A program made the position numbers and the translations under genes. This document shows, piece by piece, positions 42,901 through 53,319 of a stretch of DNA of 64,000 bases. Within the stretch, counting starts at the first letter, position 1. Each line of letters opens with the position of its first letter. The notes beneath the pieces are model-generated. The model was not told where the DNA came from. It saw nothing but the letters and a program-made list of their open reading frames with translations, and did not search any database. The DNA lies in contig CM068587.1 in the NCBI GenBank assembly GCA_035048485.1, positions 54,820,501 to 54,884,500 of the forward strand, in the 5' to 3' direction. The stretch is from Pteria penguin (taxonomy: Eukaryota > Mollusca > Bivalvia > Pterioida > Pteriidae).

Positions 42901-45900
42901 ACAAGGAGAATATACGAAATTAGATGAGGAACATGCACACGGTTGAGAATGGCATGCAGAGTTGCTAAGATCAAGACACTGTAGAAACGTTTGTAATTAT
43001 AAATTTTGGATGCAACTGATGGCGTGTAGCTATAGGAAATACATGGAGGATCTTTGTTTTTGAAATATGGAGATATTTTCTCTAAAACAGACTTATGATT
43101 TAAAATTTGGCCGAAATTTAAATAATCAATGCCTTTATTTGCAAATTTAATTTTGATGAAAGGGCGATTAGATTTTTCCAAAGAAATATCGGACTTGACG
43201 GGACGAAAAAGTCTAGCGGTCGATATGTCCATAATAATGCCATCTAGTCTATACTCTGCAGAGCTTATATCAGTAAATATACGGTGTCTGGACGATACGT
43301 ACAACTCGTGTAATTTTCTGAGTGAAAGAGAATAAAGTTTTGTACGAATGTGATGAAGGCCCAAAGGTTTATTTATAAATGGCAAAAGGGCATCAAAGGA
43401 AATATTATGTATTTCAGGTTTGTTGTATTTGCGTGTACCATGACTTCGATGCCTCCTCTGGCTTTTGTTGAATAAACCGAGTACGTTAACTGATTGACAC
43501 GCAGGACTAGTGAGATTACCAATACTACTAATATTGTCATTGCATCCATAGGGCGAAGCAGTGCCGAGACGTCTTATCCAGTATTCTTCTCTTTCAATAT
43601 CGTTATAACCGATTTCCCTTTTTTGACTAGCAACACACCTTCCTCTCCCGCATATGGCGTCTTCATATCACAACTTATACACTATGCCATAGCATGTTAT
43701 AAGTATGAACATTTCGTTCCAGGAGCGAGCCTTTTTGCCACGAAACTACTCTCATAAGGACATATTAGGGAACGTTTGTAATTGTCATTGAGGTAGTTCT
43801 ATGGTCGATATAGGCACTCGGTGGTATTTGAGATCCCCCTTTCAAGAATGTTAACTGACATGTTCGAATCAGCCCAATAACCATTTTGAACTTGTTTAGT
43901 GGCGGATTTAGAGGGGGATGCCCCGTCCCTTTTTTTTTTTTTTTTCGCCACATGCATGAGTAAAACTTCAAATTTGGCACCATATATGGCTGAGTATTTC
44001 GGCTAATACTTGACTTTTACATATCCCCACTTTTTCGTAAATCCTTGATCCGCCAATGTTTTGACTATACGTAATTTGCCATTATATGTATACATACAGA
44101 CAACTCTCACATAGATGTACAACACTGGAATTTCAGTTCAACAGCATTTCATATCGTGAATGGAATGATTTGATTTAGTGTCCTTGTCTCTTACGTATGC
44201 CCATGTGTATATCTGTTTACTTACTGAACTTGAAAAGTTGTTGCAGGACTTTTGCTACGGGTATTGCATGCAAGCAGGGGACGCTTACTCGTTTCGGGCA
44301 CCCTATCTCACTTCAATTTAATTCGCATGACAGATGACGATATTGTCCTTTTATTCCATGGACTTCGAGATATGGTAAACCCTTCGGTACTTCTCCCCCC
44401 CCCCTTTTTCATTAAAATGGCTTCAAATATAATAAAATTAAAATACAAATCTCATAAAGTTATAATCACACCACTTAGATTGCCCTCTGTGTCCACTCTT
44501 CATATACCTGGTATTTCTTGTAGAAAATTATTCGGCACCACTAAAGTTCATATTTCTCCACTTAAAAGTAGTTTCCCTATTAAACGTTCTATCTCATTTT
44601 CAAAAACATTCACACCTATAAATTCTTACAGAGCTGTCAATTCTATACGCAGAGGGTATTCTAAGATTAATAAGTGCAACGCAACTGCAAGTCCAATATT
44701 GAATCTTCGGTTAATGGAAATACATTTAACACCAAATTAGACAAAGACATAAATTGAAATACTGCCAATGTTATATATGTCATCACTTGAGAAGCTAGAG
44801 GATGTGGGGCTCAATATGTCGGGGAAACTTCTCAAACTTTGAAACAACGTTTTCGGAATCATTCCTATAAAATTCGTAATAATTCACGACGTAAATACCA
44901 GAATTTTCTTTATAACCACTTTAATGAATACCAACATAATATTAACAATGTGAAAATAACTCCAGTAGAAAATATCTCTAAATTACCAGGTGATACGAAA
45001 TCAGATGTTAAAAAACGACTTTTGGAAACCGAGCTCTACTGGATTAAACAACTACAAACCCCATATCCTCTCGGTCTCAACGACCAAATATATCGACAAG
45101 GTAATATTTCTTCTCGTCAGAATAAGATCAATATTTTTACATTAAGACATAAAACTATTAGAAAACGTAGGTCACATGGTCGTCGCCGTAATCGTAACAT
45201 CAGAAAACGTAATCGTTTAAATTGGTCATTAAACGATCTTCTATTTATCGCAAAAAATAATGGCCGTCATGAACTTTTGCATGCACCATCCTCTATTCCG
45301 GTAAATAAATTGAAATCTATCCTTGACGAAGCTGATCTTCGAAGTTTACACAATTCTGATTGATATAAACTCAATTTGATTATTTTATTTTCATATAATA
45401 AACTCTTTCCTCGTATTCCGTCTCTTCCACCCAAGCAGCAATTTCTCAAAATTAGATTTATTAATAAAGGCTTCGATCTACTTAACATTTCTAATATTTT
45501 CCGTGATCATAGAGTCACATCTAAAATCCCCCAATATTTTGAGAATTTAGAACCTCCACTTATTTGTTACCAGTACAAAAAGCCTATAAGAAATCTTATT
45601 CTAAATTATAATAAAGTTACATCTAACCCTGATGTTTCAGACTCTATTCCTTCGTCGTGTTCTTGTGATAAATCTAAATATGTTTATAAACCGGCAGGTC
45701 ATGTTATTACTGGTGACCTAAACTGTATTTCGAACAAGAAATTGCGCACCCTTTTTGGAAAAGGACCTAAATATAGGTTACCGTCCAGGATAGATTTCAA
45801 TAAATGCCGTGACGTTATAGAAGATGCTTTAACTACATATTGTAAACGTTGGTGTAATAAAGAACAGGTAAAGGTTCATGCTCTTAATGATTGGAAATAC

Positions 45901-48900
45901 GAGATTTTAAAAATTGTTGATATCCGTATTAAGAACTTTACCGAAAATCCGCATTTATTTCAACAGCCTAATACATTGACGGCAAATTCTATTAAAAAGA
46001 AGATAGCCGACTTACATGCTAAATATGTCTTTGTTACTGCTGATAAAGCAGGTAATAACATAATAGTTGTTTGAAAACTATATTATATTGAAGTACTTAA
46101 AAACGAATTAAACTCCACTCATACATATGTTGAAAGCCCTACCTCAAAAGACAGCACCTTGCACGATCACCTCATGACCATGTCCGACTTCAAAATTAAA
46201 ACTGATAAATCTGATCTACCAACCATATATTGGCTCCCAAAACTACATAAAAGTCCATATAAATCACGTTTCATATCTAATTCTAGCCACTGCTCTACTA
46301 CGGTACTATCGAAGCATATTACGTCTGCTCTAACTGCTATAAAAGATCATATTATCAAATATTGTGATGTCGCATTTCATAATAGTAACATCAATTACTT
46401 TTGGTCGATTAAAAATTCTCATGAAGTTATAGACAAACTTCTTTCGCTAAATTTCAAAGCGACTCAAATTTCTACATTTGATTTTTCTACACTTTATACA
46501 TCTCTGCCTCATGATTTGATTAAAAGCAAGTTGCTGTCTCTTATACAATGGTGTTTTCACAGAGAATCTAAAACGTACATATGTACTTCCAATAACTCCG
46601 GATTCTTTTCCAACAAACAATATACTTCATATAAATACTGGACTTGCAAGCAATTATGTAAAGCACTAGATTATCTCATGAATAATATTTTTGTGCAATT
46701 TGATGGCAAGATATATCAACAAATAGTTGGGATTCCTATGGGTACTAACTGCGCGCCTCTGATAGCAGATTTATTTCTTTATTGTTATGAGAGGGATTTT
46801 ATGGTTTCTCTTCAATAATCAAAACGTTTTGACCTCATTAACAAATTCAATAATACTTGTAGATATCTGGATGATATTTTGGTTACCGACAACCCTGAAT
46901 TCGAACAATTTATATCAGAAATTTATCCACCAGAGCTCACATTGAATAAAGCTAATACTTGAGATAAATCTACACCTTTCTTAAATTTAAACATCAAAAT
47001 TATCAACCACCTAATATATACTAATATTTATGATAAACGTGAGGATTTTGGATTTCCTATTGTAAATTTCCCTTACTTGGATGGCGATGTTACTCGACTC
47101 CCATCATATAGTATCTATATATCTCAATTAGTTCGATTTGTCAGAGGCTGCACCGATGTTTTGGACTTTCATAAACGAAATTTACAAATTACTACTAAAC
47201 TTTTAACTCAGGGTTACAGATATCACAAGTTAAGAAAAACATTCGGCAAATTCTTCAGATCTTATTCAGAACTTCTATCTAAATTTGGAAATATTTCTTT
47301 TCAACAGTATGTATCCAATGGAATTTCCCATCCTTATTTTTACGGTGATCTCGTATATAAACTAAGGAAAGTAAAAGGCTCCGATAACGTTATTTTATCA
47401 TGTAATAAAATAATCAAACGTCTTATAAATAGACAATATGATATTGAGATCATCAAATAGACTATAGGTCTTGTATTTGGCCCCTCTACAGCCTTATGCA
47501 GACTTTTACTTGAACGTTGCACGCTGACTAACAGGGCGGTGGGGACTATATGACGGGCCTTGTCCAAACCTCTTTCAGAGGAGACATGGTCCTGAACCTC
47601 GTTCCCTCTGACTGTTAGTCGGGACTCCTACAGATCTAGGGTCGCTTTCAGACTGGCAGAGCACGCTTTATCATGTTGATGTCGCATATATTTTTATACC
47701 ATTATGTATTTTACAATACCTTACGTGTTTATATTTTTATGACCTCTCAATATGCGATACCTTTTGACCCTTGTTCTTTACATGGAGGATTATTTATAAA
47801 TTTTTAAATGTACGTCCTTTGATTGTTCTGCTGTTACGGTGAGTGGGAAGGTGGGCCCGTAAACCGGTTAACCACACCATTTGTTTGGCTTTTGTCAAAT
47901 TAAGTGACCGTCCTAAGTCGATATCGTAATTGCACTACAATCAAATATTTTTGTTATGTGATATATGTTCTAGTATATTATTTATATTCATGTATTGTAT
48001 AGCTCTATGGTGACTTCTGCCACATAACTGAGCCAGTAACTCCTCTTTTTTCTTTCTCAATTGTTTACTTACTTACTCCTCTCGGGCACCTTGTCTCACC
48101 TATATATTTTTCAGGGGTACGTGACAGTTCACTGTGGTTCATTGTTGTTAGTGTCACAGTCATGTGACAACAGTTACTTTCGAGTTTTACAAGTCATACT
48201 TAACATAAGGTATCAATACATTCTATTCATTCGCAAAATCAACAGACTTTATGAGCCTTTCCTTTATGGATTTTGTATGATATTGTCATTGAAGTGAAAA
48301 ACAACATAGCTAGGGGACAAAATGCATCCCAGTCATCTACTCATACTGGTGGTTGGACTGCTAGTTTTGCTGTTGATGGCAGAATACGTGATAACCAAGG
48401 GCATTGCTTGTCACCATACGCTCATACTGCGGGAATGGACCTTTCTCCGTGGTGGTATGTCGACTTAGGAAGGACATATGATGTAGAACAAGTAATAATA
48501 TTCGGTAGACAAGGTAAGGGATGAACTTCAATTCTATATTTCATTGAAGAAGATATTCTATTTCTTTTTCCGCATTGATTGATTATTGTATGACGTCACT
48601 CCACGCGTAATTGCACGAATATGGTGACGGCACCTGTCTGATTCACTGCATAGAAGGAGGGCTCTTTACGTCTCGCTTCTAACATAACATAGGACCTCAG
48701 TTTTTTGTGTTATTCGAAAAATAGGACACCGGTGTGCCTACGAAGGGAGTCCAACCCGTAATCTTGGGTCAGGAGCTGAATACCTCATTAACTGCACTAC
48801 ACCGGGGGTTTTTTTTATAATTGATCAAATATTTACAAACTAAGGAGTATAACTCTATTGTCTTGGAAGGACTTTGGCTTTGCCTTTAGGTCAATGTTTT

Positions 48901-49770
48901 AATTGTATACTCAGATTCTTTCTTTCATTAACTCTGTATCTGTTTTTCCCTTCATGCCTTTCAGTTTCACAATTTAGCGTCTAGTAGGCATGCGTAGGGG
49001 TATAGTTTTTCCCCAAATATATTTTACTGCATGATTCAAATTCTATTGCCAACAGATTATGATTCTAATTTTAATAGTTTTATTTCTTTGCACTGAAGCA
49101 GAGACGTCATTGATTTTTGAAAAGACTGCAATATTTGTGTGGAATCCAATATGCAAAACAAATGATCATTTGAAGCATTTACAGCGGCTGACCATGATAT
49201 TTAGATATAGATGTCAATGGGAACCGCCTATCCATCAAATTAATAAACATCAAGTAGAAACATTATATCAAGACTTTAGACGTACTATACACAATAAGAA
49301 AAGCAGATATAATTTGCAAAATGTATCATTTTCGCATGTTTCCCATTTCTCATGTGATTTTGTTTTAAGTTTTATGCTAGGTTAGTTTTATATCAGTTTA
49401 ATCTTTGATTGACAATATTAATGACGATACCATGTAAAGTTTATGAAAACTGTAATAAGGTGAACTCTAATTATTATTGTTTTCATTATATTCTTCATAG
49501 TGCATATTTTGTGATGTACATCTCTAATAATAATTTTTTATCATTTTAGCGGATTTAATGTTCAACTTGAATGTTACGGTTGGGGACACTACAAATGACA
49601 GCGTTTCAAGATGTGGCTACTTCAAAGGACCTTCAACACTTAAGGATATAGAGATAAACTGCCCTCCACTAACTCGGGGAAATTACGTAAAAATCCAGAA
49701 AATATTTGACTCGTCAAGGTCGAGTCTGTACGTTTTGATTTTGTGCGAAGTGGAAGTCTATGGATTTTAA
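36409..49770 (+). CDS. Lectin-2: secreted PAN-like plus FTP lectin, complete
   Basis: Exons: 36409-36463 (signal peptide), 39817-40065 (PAN-like), 48295-48513 and 49550-49770 (FTP domain), all joined in phase 1, TAA at 49768-49770. The protein is about 247 residues. It starts MALNILILIMCSFYVLYQ, a clear secretion signal, and continues with a four-Cys PAN-like module (CLMTCYKWNTC). The FTP lectin domain shows ASQSST, AVDGRIRD, SPWWYVDLGRTYD, CGYFKGPST, NYVKIQK and LCEVEVYGF. The fold is known for fucose-binding immune lectins, but the usual RxD after the VDLG strand reads GRQ-A-D here, so sugar specificity is open. Introns 1 and 2 hold Naiad relics, minisatellites and a retroelement cluster of about 7.5 kb. 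The start codon sits in sequence conserved with lectin-4. Confidence 0.85.
36576..36750. repeat. Minisatellite, 25-bp unit, 7 copies
   Basis: Units 'atgaagtataatttaagacg' plus 'ctatt' start at 36576, 36601, 36626, 36651, 36676, 36701 and 36726. Lectin-4 intron 1 has a single unit at about 61920. Confidence 0.94.
36911..36950. repeat. (TTG)n microsatellite
   Basis: About 13 TTG units. A shorter version with TTC units is at the equivalent place in lectin-4 (62114-62157). Confidence 0.92.
37005..38175 (+). pseudogene. Old Naiad RT relic in lectin-2 intron 1 (split)
   Basis: RT remnants at 37005-37200 (motif C region decayed to 'IDHLLSIND') and 37905-38175 ('GLVAIFHHRAP', corresponding to the SSNIPSSPAYGVF region). 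They are split by a minus-strand tail insertion. The same relic occupies lectin-3 (53690-54175) and lectin-4 (62310-62815). Confidence 0.75.
37205..37900 (-). mobile_element. Naiad 3' tail inserted in the older relic, with internal tail duplication
   Basis: Minus-strand copy-C-type tail. Its terminal about 60 bp ('agccagtaactcctcttttt' on the minus strand) occurs twice, at 37225-37285 and 37565-37625; the second lies inside the tail itself. Confidence 0.82.
38280..39290. repeat. Minisatellite, about 45-bp unit, about 22 copies
   Basis: Degenerate units of the type 'acgtcggcacgtagacgata' plus 'cctcaatcttcctctgtctc'. Because 45 is divisible by three, the minus strand shows short repetitive open frames (CRRYLRQR), which I do not take as genes. 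Lectin-3 has only a remnant unit at the matching place. Confidence 0.9.
39817..40065 (+). CDS. Lectin-2 exon: PAN-like domain
   Basis: 249 nt, acceptor ttgcag|cag (NAGNAG), donor GTTAGT, phase 1-1. FTRKLNFLLS, CLMTCYKWNTC and NIVDGMYYEKK. Confidence 0.85.
40600..40890 (+). pseudogene. Decayed Naiad RT with internal deletion
   Basis: From a motif B remnant ('QIVAIPTGTKCVLLLTDIF') it jumps to the C-terminal 'FCGRYRDLVQFQIPLSRM', omitting motif C. It lies inside the block present in lectin-2 intron 2 but absent from lectin-3. Confidence 0.7.
40913..43590 (-). mobile_element. Naiad copy B: nearly complete RT, truncated endonuclease
   Basis: Minus-strand element. From its 5' side: the C-terminal part of the GIY-YIG endonuclease (EYWIRRLGTASPYG, about 43540-43590), linker with QRRHRSHG, the CxC motif (CAC, 42931-42939), then a complete RT. 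The RT has FDFSTLYTTIP, GIPMGTNCAPL, YIDDLL (Asp pair 41689-41694) and the thumb to LSRLLNDILD, stop at 41233. The 514-codon RT frame is intact; one frameshift near 42992 separates it from the upstream frame. The 3' tail ends at about 40913. Domain order EN-linker-RT marks the Naiad clade of Penelope-like elements. Confidence 0.92.
41233..43590 (-). pseudogene. Naiad-B endonuclease/RT reading frame with one frameshift
   Basis: Coding part of copy B. Frames 42870-43385 and 41233-42990 belong to one protein broken by a single 1-base frameshift near 42992. The RT part has TGT (Cys) at 42526-42528, where copy C has TGA. The N-terminal GIY-YIG core is lost at the inverted junction near 43590. Confidence 0.88.
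43590..43890 (+). pseudogene. Naiad RT C-terminal fragment, inverted against copy B
   Basis: Begins within 'FNIVITDFPFLTSNTPSSPAYGVF' and ends 'IPLSRMLTDMF'. It meets the 5' end of copy B head-on at about 43590. A similar fragment is at 63545-63890. Confidence 0.82.
43898..44059. mobile_element. MITE with AGTGGCGGAT ends
   Basis: Sister of 15465-15623 with a poly-T run in place of other sequence. It splits the end of the preceding RT fragment: 'cttgttt' before and 'ttttgactatac' after correspond to one unbroken stretch at 63870-63890. Confidence 0.75.
44165..44400 (+). mobile_element. Naiad-type tail preceding copy C
   Basis: Tail of the 29030 type ('gttgttgcaggacttttgct', 'cttcggtacttctcc') ending in poly-C/poly-T right before the copy C start codon. 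It may be the upstream pseudo-LTR of copy C, as expected for Penelope-like elements, or a separate fragment. Confidence 0.55.
44417..47460 (+). pseudogene. Naiad-C endonuclease/RT protein with in-frame TGA codons
   Basis: Starts MASNIIKLKY at 44417. A 1-base frameshift near 44680-44688 moves it to the frame that then runs to TAG at 47458-47460. GIY-YIG core: VIYVIT (44770-44787), QYVGET (44812-44829), LYWIKQL. The CxC linker is CSC at 45658-45666. RT motifs: FDFSTLYTSLP (about 46477), GIPMGTNCAPL (about 46729), YLDDIL with the Asp pair at 46870-46875. In-frame TGA occurs at 44755, 44788, 45361, 46072 and 46960. The only other interruption is TAA at 46816, where copy A has AAA. TGA replaces conserved Cys at 44755 and 44788 (family knowledge), at 46072 (Cys in copy B) and at 46960 (Cys in copy D). 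Naiads of clams and spiders are known to encode selenocysteine, so these TGAs may be sense codons. The frameshift and TAA mean this copy itself is probably inactive. Confidence 0.85.
44417..48055 (+). mobile_element. Naiad copy C, nearly full length
   Basis: Complete domain series GIY-YIG endonuclease, CxC linker and RT, followed by a 3' tail of about 595 bp. The tail ends 'gagccagtaactcctctttt' and its parts recur all over the window. The element lies in intron 2 of lectin-2 in the same orientation as the gene. Confidence 0.93.
48070..48185 (+). repeat. Short dispersed module at the cluster edge
   Basis: Plus-strand copy of the 14765-14915 module ('cctctcgggcaccttgtctc', 'gtgtcacagtcatgtgacaa'). 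It forms the right edge of the block missing from lectin-3. Confidence 0.55.
48295..48513 (+). CDS. Lectin-2 exon: FTP domain, N-terminal half
   Basis: 219 nt, donor GTAAGG. NASQSSTHTGGW, AVDGRIRD and SPWWYVDLGRTYD. Confidence 0.87.
48575..48812 (-). mobile_element. Old SINE shared by lectin-2 and lectin-3
   Basis: Minus-strand SINE in intron 3, 61 bp after the donor. The same SINE lies 66 bp after the lectin-3 donor (55854-56125), so it predates the duplication. Confidence 0.82.
49550..49770 (+). CDS. Lectin-2 terminal exon: FTP domain, C-terminal half
   Basis: 221 nt, acceptor ttttag, TAA. LNVTVGDTTND, RCGYFKGPST, INCPPLTRGNYVKIQK and LCEVEVYGF. Confidence 0.87.
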
Positions 49771-51265
49771 ATTAATTCATGAGATCTACGGGGACTGGCG
49801 AATGTACACTAAACATATTTTTGTATCGATGGTATGCTTTGAAAATTCTTCACCGATGCGCTTTCTTATTCATCAGCCGTCTTGGTAGGAGATTGCAAAT
49901 ACCACAGTGGGTTACCACTTGTTTCGAATCATAGATAAATATCTCGTTTCAAAGAGATAGCACTGGCTACTTTTGTATCATATGTAGTCTATTCATAAAT
50001 ACATTTACTGAAACATTAAAATGGTAATATACATTCATACATATTTGAAGTTACCACGGAACACGAGAGGGTTATATGGAACATTTGCCACGGGTGTAGC
50101 ATACTAGCAGGGACACTGACTCCTTTCGGACATTTGGACTGGGTTTTTAAAAAACTTAACAATGGGTGGTTTAAGTGTGGTTACATTTTGATAGAAAATG
50201 TTAGATATGTTTAAGAATTTCATTTATTTACAGAATACCTATGTTACACATCAGTAAAGAGACCATTACTATAAGTCATTTCATTTCAATGAAATAATAT
50301 GATAGCGTTTAGTCACTACTTAGCTTAACCGCTGGTCCGCGTTTAGACATCTGACTCCCTGATCTCATCCCTTTTTGGGTTTCGCAATTGTTCCCTCTGA
50401 AACTATCACCATTTTGCAGTATTGTATCTGAAATATGAATACCGGACATCGAATGGTAATCATTCGAATGCATACTTATGTGATAAATTAATAAAAAAAT
50501 GAAACAGGACTAACCAGTGAAATTGACGAATGAAACAGGACTTACCAGTGAAATTGACGAATGAAGCAGGACTTACCAGTGAAACTGAAATGAAAAAAAA
50601 ATCTCTCACACGTTTTTTTGCGATTGCATCAGTTTTATTCTTGATGCTTCCTCGTTATAATGCAAATCTTGTCTATAATCAATACAAAACTTGGATTGGT
50701 GATTAAATTCAATATCGCCTATATAACCTCTTTCTGGTATGAAATTGTATTTTTTTCTGGGTCATTCTATATTCATTTGCTTATATTATGCAGAAGTCAA
50801 TTCTTTTTAAGACGAGGCAATCAACTGGAAGCATGTAGGCATATGTAAAATAAAATATAGATTATTTTATTTTGTACTAACATATAAAAGTCCAATTATG
50901 ATGCATTTTATAATTATGAAATCATTTCATTTGTACGGTGCTGCAATGTATGTAGATCTGTATTTTCCAGATTCATGGCGTACATGTCATTGCCTCTGTT
51001 TGCCGTGTCTACATAGTTTACTAATACATGTTCCAATAACCTTTCACATTTTACTTGGTATTCACTTCTTCTTATTTCAAATATTTTTAAAAAATTTTAT
51101 ACTTGTTATATGTGGTGAAAATATTGAATATGAATAATAATATAACGGATACTTAGATATATCCAATATTGATATGCTTGTATAATCCGTCATTTGCTTT
51201 ATCGGGTTATTAACAACGTCATTGAATAAATCACAGATATAGAATATAGAACATATATACCTTTT
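49771..51265 (+). other. Lectin-2 3' flank
   Basis: No further exon seen. Parts match the lectin-3 flank (for example 'tacggggactggcgaatgta', compare 57277). A 31-bp unit is repeated about 2.8 times at 50501-50587 ('gaaacaggacttaccagtga'). Confidence 0.55.
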
Positions 51266-51269
51266 AATT

Positions 51270-51475
51270 TTGTGCACCATATGCGCATTTCGACAATTTA
51301 TGTCTCTTAAGTGGTGCTCGTGGCCGAATGATTGGAACTCTCAAATTATACATGTATAAGATATGAGGAGCAGTGTTGAAATCAAAATGACCGAAATGTG
51401 AATCAAAGAATCTATCTAAGGATAAAGCTATGCGTGAGGTAGGTACTCCTTAGTTTTTGAGTGATTTAAGTTTTG
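51270..51475 (+). repeat. Dispersed bivalve-type repeat
   Basis: Second copy of the 8510-8705 repeat ('ttttgtgcaccatatgcgca', 'gctatgcgtgaggtaggtac'). Confidence 0.62.
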
Positions 51476-51479
51476 TTTC

Positions 51480-52220
51480 TTTCTGTATTTCTTATTATGC
51501 AGCATTGGCATTTCTGACCATTTTATTGACTGCTTTCATAGAAGGTAAGAATATTGAGCCCGCTATTCAGGTAAATTAAACAAATGTCGTTCACATGTCC
51601 ATTGACAAGACCTTCCCATGTCATTTTGCCGTGTTATCGCATATGCTTGGTGTAACATTATGTTTGTTCTCATGTTTTTGTAAAGAATTTAGAGTCTCTA
51701 ACCCTCCCCTCCCCCTTATTTATAGCCAGCCTCAATCCACTCTCTACCCTCGATGCCTGTCCATTGTATTATAATAAAATAAAGAGATTGTCGTTGTACA
51801 TATATTCATTTATATCCATGCAATGTTTTATCATATAAATTTATTATGTTAATAATTGTGAAAAAGAGAAATTTTAAAATTTCTTTCTTTCTTTCTTTGT
51901 TTATTGATTATTTGACTTATATGTTGACAACAAGCCTACCTTAAGCAGTCAACGATTTTAACATACCATTTACCGCGAAATAGGACTTTTAGGGTTAGTA
52001 AAGGATAGGACAACATGCCGTGGCTTGGGGTTCCCATCCAGGATCTTAAAACCCCGAGATATGCAAGCTACCAGCTGACTTAAGTACGCTTTAGAAGTAA
52101 GTTCTAGAAATAAATAAAAAGTACATTAACTCAGTCAGTTTCCTTTTGACGTACATCATAACAGAAAAGAAATTATGTTCATGGTGTGTAAAATATAAAA
52201 AACAAACTAATACGACAGTT
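51480..52220. other. Region where the lectin-3 signal exon is expected
   Basis: A hydrophobic stretch at 51503-51543 (ALAFLTILLTAFIE) is followed by GTAAGA and preceded by 'tgcag', but has no in-frame ATG. No copy of the MALN-type signal exon was found for lectin-3. Confidence 0.3.
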
Positions 52221-52224
52221 CATC

Positions 52225-52395
52225 TGAGACTGAATGATTATTGTTTTGCAATGATTATGCCACGTGTATGGCGACGACATTTGACTGTTACATAGCATAA
52301 CAATATATACCTTTACAACGGACCCTCCCGAAGCAGTGAGGGATCTTTTCCGTGCCATACCTACCGTGACACGGATATAAAATTTCCTTGCAATG
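52225..52395 (-). mobile_element. SINE relic
   Basis: Minus-strand body pieces 'acaacggaccctcccgaagc' and 'gcagtgagggatcttttccg'. The head is lost. Confidence 0.65.
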
Positions 52396-53319
52396 AATTA
52401 GGCAAGTTGCCGTTATCGTGTACGTGAAATGGTAGCTATAGGTATATGACAATGAAATATAAGTAAGAAATTCCTTCAAACAATGAAGATATTATAAACT
52501 TTGGGACCGACTTAGCTACAGTTCAGATAGACGCCCTAGACCGAGGTTTATCTACTGGTATAGTCTGAATTATTGTATAATTTAATATTGACCGTAATGA
52601 GCAATGTGGTTTAAAATGCAAAAGCATCTCTCAGAAATGCAAATTTTGAAAGCCGAATCCGGGTTCCTCCTTGCAATTTTTTATCTATATTTATAACATT
52701 GTCTAACAAAACCCAGTATCGGCAACATTTGTCAAGGCTGTAGTAAACGTTTATTGTATCCTCCAGCCCATTTCCCGGGAATTACAAACAAGCGTAGCAA
52801 GCACAAACCATAAATTGTTTTACCACACACAAGGCAAGTATAGATAAATTCTGGCGTTAGACGAAAAGTAAACAGCTTACGTACATACTTGCGTAGTCTT
52901 ATTTCCTTTCAGTTTGTGACCAGCTGCAAGATGGACAATAGTATTCTGCAACAAAATACTGAATGAAATGCTGAAAGCCGCAGGATTCTTTCAGTCTTGT
53001 GGTACCTTACAACAGTGGTTCTCTCTGTGACCACAATGGTTTTGTTCAGGATGGGGTTCATTCAAAAATGATCCAAAAAAGCGATTTTGCATGTACTGTG
53101 TTATACCGGTCGGGATTTATCTTTAGTTTCGAAGTAAAATCTTATTTTTTGATTTTTTTTTTTTTTTTTTTTTTGGTTTTACTATGATTATTGCCTTAAA
53201 ATAAGAAATTAATTCAGAATATTTAATGTATATATGCCTCTTCAGTGAATACAACCCGGAACGGCTCTGTGACTACTTTTTCCGGAGTTGTAGGATGGAG
53301 TCTGAGGTAAGGGTAGCTA

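Noticed and set aside
47540..47800. SECIS element in the copy C tail
   Set aside because: Several atga or gtga starts are present, but I could not pair them with the required opposite GA and apical AA loop by eye; left as a computation to run.
51503..51543. Signal-peptide exon of lectin-3
   Set aside because: Hydrophobic and followed by GTAAGA, but lacks an in-frame ATG and does not resemble the MALN-type exons.
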